Positions 44,701 to 53,746 of a stretch of 64,000 nucleotides of DNA are shown one piece after another. The translations under genes were made by a program, and so were the position numbers. Positions within the stretch are counted from its first letter, which is position 1, and the number at the start of each line of letters is the position of its first letter. Below the pieces are notes generated by a model that saw nothing but the letters and a program-made list of their open reading frames with translations, searched no databases and had not been told where the DNA came from. The stretch is from Aptenodytes patagonicus (taxonomy: Eukaryota; Chordata; Aves; Sphenisciformes; Spheniscidae), in contig NC_134975.1 of the NCBI RefSeq assembly GCF_965638725.1, positions 2,492,179 to 2,556,178 on the forward strand, read 5' to 3'.

Positions 44701-47194
44701 GCTCCCACCTCTGCCCCGTTAACCCCTCACCTGCCACGGGGGACCAGGGACCCCCCAGGTCCAGGCACCGTGGGGACCCCCCGTTGCCCCAAGGTGCCAC
44801 GTGCCAGCGGTGCCTCCCCCGTGTCCCCGTGTCCCCGCTCCCACCCGTGTCCCGCTGACCTTGAGCGGCTCCGGCCCTGGCAGGGCAGCGAGCAGCACGG
44901 GCGGCCCCCCCGGCCCCCGCCAGCCCCTCGCCCCGGCCCGTGCCCGGCCCGGCCCCCCATCGCCCCTCATTAAGCTCCCTCCACCCCGCAGGTCGCGGGG
45001 GTCACGGGTAGCCCCTAAATGGGTTTAGGACCCAATTAACCTTCCCGGGTTCCTTCTGCAGTGAAAAAAAACCCGGGGGGGGTGGGGGGCGCTGGGGGTG
45101 ATGGCTTGGGATTAACGGGGGGGGGGGGCAGCCGGGGGGAACCCGAGAGCTTTATGGCTCTGCTGCCTATAAAGCCCTTTCCCTCCTTCTGTTCAGGAAC
45201 CATAAAACCCCACACAATTGCCACGGGGGGGGCGAGGAGGGAGGAAAAAATCATAATAATAACGGAGCGGCCGCGGCCGGGGCAGGCCGGACCCCGCGGC
45301 ACATCCGGCTGCGGGGCCGGGGCTGCGGGACCCCCGGAGCGGGGCCGTGCGGGGCCCGGCCGGCCGGGAGGAGGGGCCGCCCTCTGGTATTTATTTTGGG
45401 GGCCCCCGAGCTGTTAAGGGGCAGGAGGGGGGCCGGGGGCAGCGAGCGTTAACGCGGCGCGGGGAGGAAAACCCCAGCGTGTTGTCAATTTTATGGGTAA
45501 TAAAATTTCAAAGCCGCCCGAGTCTATTAATGCCTGGGAAGGAAATTCGTCGGGGGGCTGCGGGGGGGGGGGCAGCGCCTCACACTTCCCTCCCTTCCGC
45601 TCGCCCTTCGCACCCGGCCCCCCCGGCCCCGCTCCCGGGGGTCCCGCAGCCCCCGCGCCTCGGGGCTCCCACCGCCTTGTCCCGCTGCTGGAGCAGGTGG
45701 AGCCGGCGCCGGGACATGCGGCACTGTGCTGGCACCTGGGGAAACTGAGGCACAGAGAGGTGCGGGGTGCAGCCGCCCCGGAGCCCCGTCCGCTTGCCCC
45801 CCTCCTCGCCCACGGACAGACAGACGGACGGACAGACGGAGCCATGTCACAGCGCAGCAAAGCCCCGCGCCCCGTCCCCTCCCTGCCGGGGACCCCGGGC
45901 TGGAGCCCCTCACCGTGCCGGCCACGGGCAGGCCCAGGGCAGGCGCCCTGCCTGTCCCCAGCACGCCCTGCCGTCACCCTGCCGTCACCCTGCCGTCACC
46001 CTGCTGTCACCCTGGTCACCCTGCTGTCACCCTGCTGTCACCTGCCACGTGCCGCGGCAGGAGGCGAGCGCTGGCACCCGCTGCCCGGCGGGGCCCTGGG
46101 ACCGGGAGGTCACCGTGCCGTCTGCCCCTTGCCCCCAGTCCGGTGCCAGTGCCGGTGCCGGTGCCGGTGCCGGGTCCCCAGTACCCAGTGCCGGGTCCCA
46201 GTGCCGGTGCCGAATCCCGGTACCCAGCACCAGTGTCGGTGCTCGGGCTGGTGCCGGTGCCGGGTCCTGGTACCTACTGCCGGTGCCCCGTCCCACAAGC
46301 CCTGGTGCCGGCGCCGGGTCCCGGTCCCCAGCCCCGGGTCCCGGTACCTGCTACCAGTCCCAGCACCCAGTTCCCCTCTCCCGGTGCCCCGTACACCGGC
46401 TGCCGGCCGGGCTGTCCCGTCCCCCGGGTCCCCGGGTCCCCGGGTCCCCGTGCGGCGCGGTGCGTCCCCCCCAGGACTCGCACGGAGCCGCCCCGGGGGG
46501 GGCGGGCGGGGGCTGCGGGCCGGGGAGCCCCGGGGGAGCCCGGAGGGTGCCGGGGGGAACCGGGCAGCACCGGGGGGGGGGGAGGGGGGGGACGGGGAGC
46601 CGCGGGGGAGGAGGGGGCCGCCCCGGGGGGGGAGGCGGGGGAGCCCCGGAGGGACGGTGCCTGCCGCCGCACGGCGGGCGGGCGGGGGGGGGGGGGAACC
46701 GGGAGGGGAACCGGGGAGCGGGAGGAGGGGGGGGTAGGGGGGGGACACGGGACCCGGTGGCGGGGGGGGAGGGGGGGGAGGGGGGGGGGGAGTCCGCCGG
46801 CGAAGTTTGCAGCGGCGGCGGGGCGGAACAAAGGCGGCACTGACTTTCCTGGGCCATGCTGATGACGGTCTCGGTGGTGGCGTGGTACTCGTCCTCCTCC
46901 AGGTACTCGTCGTGCTGCAGCGAGTCCCCCTGGAAGTCGTGGAGGTCGAGGAGCTGCTGGAGCGGCGGGGCCTTGGGCAGCAGCTGCTTCACCACCTCCC
47001 GGGTGATGTTGGGCGCTTCCTTCAGCCGCAGCTTGCTCAGGATCTGCGGACTTGATGCTCTCCAGCCGCAGCTCCTTGCGTGCCGCCGCCAGAGACACAC
47101 GGGGCAGGCGGGCTCGGAGGCGGGGGGCTGCGCTTCCACCGACCCCCCGCCACCGCCACAGCCAACGCCAGCAACCGCGCAATACCGGGGCCAT
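41387..47194 (-). CDS. GDF11: GDF11 (growth differentiation factor 11, BMP11), 3 exons
   Basis: GDF11 is a secreted TGF-beta-family ligand related to myostatin. It signals through activin receptors and SMAD2/3 and patterns the trunk-tail axis (family knowledge). Exons in gene order are about 47194-46845, 42904-42531 and 41767-41390 plus TAG 41389-41387. Splice sites are GTCAGT/CGCAG and GTAGGT/CCCCAG, and the split Thr codon (A|CG) closes. The propeptide carries [20 protein letters not shown], the tolloid-site region FQGD and the furin site RSRR. The 109-residue mature domain starts [10 protein letters not shown] and ends DRCGCS with all cystine-knot cysteines. [19 protein letters not shown] identifies GDF11 rather than MSTN (GLNPFLEVKV). 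Exon 1 is not open in one frame: two compensating indels near 47079 and 47048, and probably one more in the signal peptide. The start at 47194 is tentative. Confidence 0.93.
41890..42350. repeat. Degenerate ~20-bp minisatellite in GDF11 intron 2
   Basis: Variants of a roughly 20-bp unit such as CCACGGAGCTGTCACCAGCC recur about 20 times with many substitutions. The array fills most of the 763-bp intron (41768-42530). Confidence 0.85.
42531..42904 (-). CDS. GDF11: GDF11 exon 2 (propeptide)
   Basis: The - strand acceptor CCCCGCAG ends at 42905 and donor GTAGGT starts at 42530. The exon encodes [18 protein letters not shown] through [12 protein letters not shown] (124 codons after the split Thr). 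It lacks the glycine-rich insertion seen in mammalian GDF11 after RLKPLT; here [19 protein letters not shown] is direct. Confidence 0.97.
45151..45510. promoter_or_regulatory. Candidate CDX/HOX-responsive element in GDF11 intron 1
   Basis: AT-containing islands in otherwise GC-saturated sequence carry TTTATGG (45151-45157), CCTATAAAG (about 45167-45175), CCATAAAA (45200-45207), TTTTATGGG (45489-45497) and GTAATAAAATT (45498-45508). TTTATGG/CCATAAA is the CDX and posterior-HOX core. The enhancer role is inference. Confidence 0.35.
45738..45761 (-). repeat. Possible MIR fragment
   Basis: GGGGAAACTGAGGCACAGAGAGGT on the + strand matches the reverse complement of the conserved MIR segment. It is only about 24 bases long. 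Confidence 0.4.
45970..46038. repeat. 11-bp tandem repeat
   Basis: About six copies of CACCCTGCCGT / CACCCTGCTGT with one shortened copy (CACCCTGGT), in GDF11 intron 1. Confidence 0.85.
46138..46400. repeat. CCGGTGCC / GGGTCCC-type variable repeat
   Basis: Irregular repeats of GGTGCC, GGTCCC and CCAGT motifs, starting with five tandem copies of CCGGTG. They lie in GDF11 intron 1. Confidence 0.8.
46555..46795 (+). repeat. Dense G-run tract (G-quadruplex potential)
   Basis: Many runs of 6-12 G separated by a few bases on the + strand, so C-rich in the GDF11 transcript. The tract ends about 50 bp from the exon 1 donor. Confidence 0.8.
46845..47194 (-). CDS. GDF11: GDF11 exon 1 with disrupted frame
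   Basis: The end of the exon is clear: [33 protein letters not shown], then donor GTCAGT at 46844. Reading back, [10 protein letters not shown] (about 47108-47079) and QILSKLRL (from about 47047) are in one frame. The expected [10 protein letters not shown] between them is in another frame, so one base is missing near 47079 and one is extra near 47048. A hydrophobic core ALLAL-like stretch ([13 protein letters not shown]) sits in a third frame at 47161-47186. From ATG 47194-47192 the 350-nt length is one base out of phase, in line with a further indel. It abuts the 100-N gap, so consensus errors are the likeliest cause. Confidence 0.8.
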
Positions 47195-48420
47195 ACCGGG
47201 AAACCTTCCCCGCCGGGCCGCCCCCCCCCCCGCTTCCACCGCAACGCGCAAGGGGCGCGGAACGGGGGAAGGCGGTAACGGTGGCGGGGGCGGGGAAGGG
47301 GGACCGGGGTGGGGGGGCGGGGAAAGAAAAGCGGCCGGTAGCGGCGGCCCNNNNNNNNNNNNNNNNNNNNNNNNNNNNNNNNNNNNNNNNNNNNNNNNNN
47401 NNNNNNNNNNNNNNNNNNNNNNNNNNNNNNNNNNNNNNNNNNNNNNNNNNAATCCCGCCCCGCGCCAGGAGGGTTGGTTGAGCCGCTGTTTGTGCGCTCG
47501 GGGGCCGCGACGGGAGGGCCGGGCCGGGCCGGGCGCCGAGGTACCGGGGGGGGGCGCGGGCCGGGGGGGGGCCGGGGGCAGCCGCGGGGAGGGCGGCTTC
47601 GGGTCGGGGCGTGTGGGGAGGGTTCCGGGGGCCGCGGAGGCCTGGGGCGGTGGCGGTGCCGAGGCCCGGGGGGGGTGAACTCGGGGCCGGGGGGGGCTCC
47701 GGTCCCCCCCAGGCGGAGCGCGTGGGGGCGAGGGCGGCGGGTGTCCCTCCGGGGGGCCGGGGGCTGCTGTAACCCCCCCCCCGGGTTACCCCTCCGGGCC
47801 GGGGGGCAGCTGGAGTGCTGGGAGGCACCCCCGCCCCCCCCGGCGCCGGCGGCTCGCCCGCCCCCGGGCCTGAATCCCTTCCCGGGGGAGGCAGCAGCCG
47901 CTGCCCGTTGCGGGGGTGTCCTCGCCCCCCCCCCCCCCCCCCGCCCCCAGGGACAGCGGCCGTGGGCCCCCCCTGCCGCCCGCCGCTCCCCCTTGGCCGT
48001 CCCTGGCCCCGCTGTGGGGCCCGCGGTCCCCTCCCTGCCTGTCGGGGCGCCGGGAGCGGGGGCTTCCCCGGGCCGCGGGGAGGGAGCTGGTGCGGCCGGG
48101 CTGTCCCCGGCGGAGGGATGTGGGGGGTGCCCCCCCCGCCCCCGAGCTGGTGCCCTGGGAGGTGCTGGAGCGGTAGACGTCGGGCTGGGGGCTCCTGGTG
48201 CCCGAGAGGCCCCCGGTGCTCGGGCTCGTCCCGTCTGCCCCTGCGAGACCCCGGTGTAAAATCAGATGCTCGCAGCAGGTTAAGGGGGGGGGGGAAGTGA
48301 ATCACGGACGCGGAGGCCAAGAGGGCTCCTGAGATCCCTGCGGAGCGGCACCGGCCCCTGCCCGGCGAGGCCGAGCCGTCCGGTGGGTGCGCGAGGCTCC
48401 ACGAGGCGTCCAGGTGAGCC
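47195..48420. promoter_or_regulatory. CpG island: GDF11 5' region (-) and probable RAB5B promoter/5' exon (+)
   Basis: CpG-dense DNA flanks the N gap. On the - side it should hold the GDF11 5' UTR and promoter. On the + side, a GC box (CCCGCCCC at 47454-47461) precedes a possible non-coding exon ending at GCCGAG|GTACCG (donor 47541). A second good donor, GTCCAG|GTGAGC, lies at 48413/48414. Which of these starts RAB5B cannot be decided from sequence alone. Confidence 0.45.
47351..47450. other. Assembly gap (100 N)
   Basis: Exactly 100 Ns, the usual placeholder for a join of unknown length. It separates the GDF11 5' end from the RAB5B side. Confidence 0.99.
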
Positions 48421-51400
48421 GGGAGAGGCCACGGCTTTCCGCAGCCCGTTTCCCGCAACTCCCTACGGGATGCGCGTCTGCCGTGTTTTCAGCTTTCCCA
48501 CCGATTTCCGCACCGGACCCGCTGTGGAGCCGCGGCTCCCCCAGAAACGGGGCTTCCCCTGCGCTTTGGCCCGGAGCTTTGGCTTCCCGAGCCTCTCCTG
48601 GCTCAGAGGAAACCTGCCGGAGGCGCTGACCGGGCCGTGGGGTTGGGCTCCTGGGCTGCGGCTTTGGCCACCCCGAGGAAGGAGGGGCGAGCGTCCCTGT
48701 CCCCGGCAAGCGGGTCTCGGTCCTTGCCGAACCTGCTGGCGCAGGGTGGGGAGCTGCCCAAATCGGTGCAAGATGGAGGGACCCGGCGCTGTCGTGGGAG
48801 AGCGGATCGATAAATGCTGGTCTGCTCTCCCGAGAAGCCGCCCGCCGGGTTCCTCTTCCAAAGGGCAACCCCTGCGGCAGCGCCGGCCCCGGACCCCCAG
48901 CTGCGGGTGTTGGGCCGGGCCGGATCCCTCGAGTCTGTGCAGGACTCGCCGTTTGTGCCGGGCACCTGCAGCGAGCGGCGGCTCGGTGCCAGAGCAGAGC
49001 CTGGATCCCTCCTGGGAGGACGGGAAGCTTCGCCGAGGTGGCCTTGAGCGTGCGCCGGCGCTATCTCGGGTGTGATGCCGGTGAGGCGTGGGGGGATGGC
49101 GTGCAGCCGAACGGGGCCGGAGCCCGTCCCTCGACCGGGCTGTGAACCGGCTCCGCGGCACGATGGCTCGAGTACGGCTGCTGTAACCGGCAGGCTTTAC
49201 GTGCCGTGCGGGTCGGGGGAGAGCCGGGTCTCCGCGTCCTCCGCGGGAGCTCGCCGCCACCTTCACGTCACCGAGCCGTCGGAGCTGGCTGAGTCACGAG
49301 ATCTCAATATTTCATTAGGGAGGGATGCCTAACGACGAGAGCCACGGGATGACTTTGTACGATGCTCACCGGCGTGTACTGGCTCAGGTTTGCTCCGCCA
49401 GCCGGAGCTCCCTCGGCACGGGCTGCCTGCCTGCGCGGCAAAGCCGGGCTCCCTCCGTAATCGGCAGCCCCCCAGCACCGGCTGGGTGAACCCGCGGTGG
49501 GCCGAGCCCCCGCACACCTCTGGGTGGTTGCTCGAGCGCGATTGGGACATCGGAAAAGTATCGCTGGCAACAGGAAAGCAGTTAGCCCAGACGGGCTGTT
49601 GCAACCCTCCTCTGCGAAGGATGCCCCCTTCTCCCGAGCGCGGTTCAGCCGGCGCGGCCCTCGGCACGCTCAGCCACGGGCTCGGCAGTCCCGCTGGCGG
49701 TTGGGCAGGTGGGTGAGACGCTGCCTCCGAACGCCGCGTCCCGGCGGCGCGGGGAGGCTGCGGGAGCTTTTGGGATCCCGTTTGGGAAGGGCGCTTTGGA
49801 GGAGACGGAGCGAGGCGTCCGCGGGCTCCCTGAACCTCGTCGGGCACCGGTCGACCCGTTTGCCGGTGCCGGCGCAGCCCTCGGCCGGGGAAAGCCTCCG
49901 CCGCGGCGGCGGGGAGGAGCGGATTCATCCCGGCAGGTTTTGTAGCCCCGCTCGTGGTTGTCGGCGCTTGCCGTGTCGCTCCGTAAATCTCGCTCAACCA
50001 GCAGCTAACAGTAATTGCTGATGACGCGAAAGCGCGCCAGAAATAGCTGCAGACTCCTATAGATCGAGGTATAGTCAACCCTTCACCTGTTGTGGCGATG
50101 TTTTAGTGTGAAGACCTGGTTGTCTCGGGGGTCCATGGATCTTCTGATGCCCCGAAGCCCAGCTTCGCCTGAGGGAAGCTGGATTTGAGCGTTGTATCTT
50201 CCTTAATCCCTCGGAGAAGCCCTGGTGCAGGCGGGGGGGTTTCATGGCTGCTGCGCTTTCAGTCTGTGCGTCCCGAAGCAGCTCCCGGGCAGGAGAAGCG
50301 GCTCCTTCCAGGGGCGGCCATGCCTGGGTGGTGCCTCGGGGTCCTGCTGAGCGAGGGGGGGGCGGCGAGGACGGAGCCGTCCCAGCCCCAGACGTCGGCG
50401 GCTCGGGTGAGAACAGCCGAAGCCTCGGGGCCGTTTCTCCGGCAAACCCTGGAGGGCTCCCAGCAGCCGACGGCTTCGTGGGACGGCGATGGCTTCGTCC
50501 GGGAGCTCGCTCCGCGCAGAGCTTCTCCCGGGAGCACCCACCTGAGCAGTGTGGAGGAGGCAGCTCCCACCTCGCCATCTGGAGGAGGAGGAGGAGACCC
50601 ATGCGATGGCGGGGGCCGGGGGTCCGCAGACAGCGGGGGTCCACAGGCCAGGTGGCTCCCGAGGTCCCGGAAAAGGTGACTCGGGGTTTGTGCCGAACGG
50701 CTGCCAGCGGAGAGGCGCGGCGTGAGGCCGGGCGCCCGGTGAAGCCGCTTGCCGGTCCCCGCAGTCGGGGGTCCCGGCTGGTCCCTGTCCGTCGGGGCCT
50801 GCGCCGGGGCCGGCGGGGAGGAACCGTCCCCCTCCGGGCCGGAGCCCTTCGCCCGTGGCTGCCCGGCAGCTCCTCCCTTATAAATAAGCGCAGGATCTAT
50901 TCTGGGCGCTCGCCGCGCGGCTCCAGCTGAAGCTGCGGAGCAGGATGACGGGACCCGGTGTCGTAAATCCCCGGTGAGCGGGTGGTGGAGATCCAACGGC
51001 GTGGTGCTGCGGAGGCCCCCCCCCCCCCCCCCGCCCGGGGCCAGCTGCTGCCTCGTGTGACGGGGCTGGGGCTGCGGCCGGGGTCTGTGCGGGTGCCCTC
51101 GACCTCCGCACCCTGCGAGGAGCCCAGGGCCGCTGCCGAAATAGCAGCGGGGCGCAGCGCGGGGGGGGGGGGGGGGGCAAGTGAGAAGAGCGGCTTTTTG
51201 GCAGGGAAGTCACCCCCGAGGAAGGAGGGAGCTGAGGCAGAGGGTGGTCTGAGGGAGCCGGGCTGCAGGACGTGCTCAGGGGCTGGCTTGGGACCCAGGC
51301 TGTCGCTCCCGGCCTGCGGAAGGGCCCGGCCCCGGCAGCGCCGGGCTGAGCTGGCAAAGGAGGGCGAGGACAGACTTGGAGAGGGCGAGGCGGGTCTGTT

Positions 51401-53462
51401 CCCAAAGCAGATTCCAGCAGCGGTTGCTTCAGAGCTCGGCGATATTTGCAGGGGAAGGAGCTGATCTGGCTGGCAGAGGGAAGCCAAGGGCCGAGCCGCG
51501 GACGGACGGTCGGTGAGCCGGTCCCTCTGCTTCAGCCCCGTCGCGGGGCAAGGGCGGGGGGGGGGGGGGAGGGGGCAGCGCCCAGGCTGGGCAGCCGCGG
51601 CGGCCGGTCCTGGTGAGATGCAGGGGGTCCCAGGGCGGCTGGAGCCGAAATGAGCGTCCTGCCCCGGTGCCGCCGCTGGAGCGGGTCCTGCTCTCTGCCC
51701 TGGCCTCGTCACGGGCTGCGTTGCTGCCGGGACGGGGATTTCTGCTCGGAATAGTTAAAATACTTGTAAAATCTTCAGCCCTGCCTCTAAGCTCGTGAGA
51801 GTAACGCTTGGCTGGAGCGATCCTGAACCTCATCCCGTGCCCGGCCTCATCCTGTGCGAGCTCTCCCGACGCCGTTCTGGATCAAACCAAAGAGAACCGG
51901 CAGGAGTCTGGCAGCCGGGCTGCGCCGGCTGCTTCCCGGCGGCTCGTGCCGAGCCGCGCTCGGGATGCTGCCGAGGCCGTTGCCGAGCCGTCCCTCTCCT
52001 GAGCGGTGCTGGAGGAAGGAGGCAGCGTTCCCTGCACCCGGCGAGCGCCGCGCCGATGAGTCTGTGTTCCCAGGGCTTTGCTGTGCCTCGGGGGAGGCGA
52101 GGGCGATCCCCCTTCTCCTGGAGGGGTCCGGGAACGGCTGGTCGGGGTCCGTGTTAGCGAGCGTTTCCTACCGGGCTTGTCCGGCTTTAGCCCTGCTTAC
52201 GTCTTCAGGCAGACGGGGAAGGGGAACCGGCAACAAACGACTTTCCGCTTGTCGGTTCTGGTCTCTGCGATCCTCGTCCTGTCGCCTGCCTGGCCCCGCC
52301 GGCGCGGGTGAATCTCTGCTGCGGCCCCGCAACCTTGGGACCGGAGCGCGACAAGGGAGGGCGAGATTAGCGCCTGAAGGAAAACACAAATCCCGCTTTC
52401 TCCCGCTGTTCTCTGGGCGTGTGAACCACGGAAGCCGAAACTCCGGCTGCCCAGTGACCCTCGGGTTTTGTCTCCGAGTGCCCCCTCCCAGCGCCCCCCC
52501 CCTCGGGCTTCGAGGAGCCGCGTCGTTCCGGGTGCTGCGCTTCATCCCGCTGACGCCCGGATTTGAGCGGGCAGCCTGCTCCCCGGCCGGGATCGCGAGT
52601 GCCGGCTGCCTGGGGGCAGAGGGCAGCTCCAGCCGGGCAGAGCTGCCCAGCCGGCCGCGGGCTGGTGCCGGTGGGGCGCACGACCGGCTGCCGGTGGCGA
52701 TGCTTTATGCTGGGGTTGGGGGATGCAGTCTGCACCCCCAGCCCAAGCGGCTCCGTCAGACCCCTGCTGCTCTTGTCCAGTGTGGAAAACAAAGCAAAAA
52801 CGGGGGCGGAGGGGGTGGGGGGGTAACCAAACCAGGACCGAGGAACCTTAAGGCAGAGCTGGGGAGTTTGTTTCCAACCCCTCCTCCCGGCCGGCTGGCG
52901 GGGAGGCAGCCGGAGCCGTTGTGGCATCTCCCCGGCTGCCGCATAAAGACGAGCGGTCCGGGCCTGGAGCTGCTCGCTGCCGGCCGGCCGGCCGCTCTCC
53001 TGCCGCCCCTTCCCCGCTGCCCCGGCTCCTCGTCTCCGGCGGCGCAACGCGGCGCGTCCCGGCCCGGGAGCCGCTCGCCGGGAGCGGGAGGGCTGGGAGG
53101 ACTGCTGACTCACTCCCAGCCGCCTCGGCCGCGAGGATCCCGTCTGCCTGGCTCTCGGATTAGCTCCTGCCGACCAATTTACTGCTCCGTGAAATCCCTC
53201 TGGAACAGAGGCTGGGGGAGCGGAGCCGTGGCCTGCGGGTCTGCGCCACGTGCTGCTGCGGGGCGCCTGGGGAAAGACCCCACGTGGGGGGAAAGACCCC
53301 GGAACGAGGAGCGTGTTCTAGCTTGAGGCAAGAAGAGTTTTGCCCGCTAAGGGCTCGGCAGAGCCTGTCCCCGTGGAGGTGATGCCGTCGCGGGGGGGGA
53401 CGCGGGGGCACCGCGCCGTTGTGCGTTCAGCGTGCCGACGGCTCTTCTCCTCCTCCCTTCAG
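48421..53462 (+). other. Probable RAB5B 5' intron / upstream region
   Basis: About 5 kb of GC-rich DNA with no recognisable protein. Visible motifs include an NRF2/MARE-like site (GCTGAGTCA at 49288-49296), a TATA-like TTATAAATA near 50878, an AP-1-like TGCTGACTCA near 53103, and C/G runs near 51020, 51170 and 51565. One of these could mark an alternative promoter, but no transcript evidence is available. Confidence 0.5.
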
Positions 53463-53746
53463 GACAGCCGAGCGGATCAAAGGCCAGCACCCTGCACCCA
53501 GCCCCTGCCCGGCGCGGACACGCCTCGGTGCCTTCCCGGCTCTCCGGTTAGCAGGGCGCGCGGCGCCAGCAGCACCCAGGCCATGACCAGCAGAGGAGCC
53601 CGCCAGGCCGAACGGGCAGTCCCAAGCCAGTAAAATCTGTCAGTTCAAGCTGGTGCTGCTGGGCGAGTCGGCGGTGGGGAAATCCAGCCTGGTGCTGCGC
53701 TTCGTCAAGGGCCAGTTCCATGAGTACCAGGAGAGCACCATCGGCG
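53463..53746 (+). CDS. RAB5B: RAB5B first coding exon (5' UTR, start, P-loop)
   Basis: Acceptor CTCCCTTCAG ends at 53462 and donor GTGAGT starts at 53747. ATG is at 53583-53585. The exon encodes the N-terminal tail, [19 protein letters not shown], and ends in STIG plus one base. It contains the frame break near 53599. Confidence 0.92.

Larger units (their letters stand above)
42905..46844 (-). other. GDF11: GDF11 intron 1
   Basis: A 3.9-kb intron, very GC-rich. It contains a probable MIR relic (45738-45761), a cluster of CDX/HOX-like sites (45151-45510), an 11-bp repeat array (about 45970-46035), a CCGGTGCC repeat (46138-46400) and a G-run region (46555-46795). No other gene was seen. Confidence 0.8.

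Noticed and set aside
41387-47194. Myostatin (MSTN) instead of GDF11
   Set aside because: [30 protein letters not shown] and LGPGAEGL are GDF11-type. MSTN has NPFLEVKV, DFGLD and ECEFVFLQ. The neighbours also fit the GDF11 locus.
47037-48458. Frame continuous across the N gap on the - strand
   Set aside because: It runs through 100 Ns, so its continuity is meaningless.
50870-50960. TATA-like TTATAAATAAG as a separate promoter
   Set aside because: No exon or open frame with recognisable product follows. It is kept only as a possible alternative RAB5B start.
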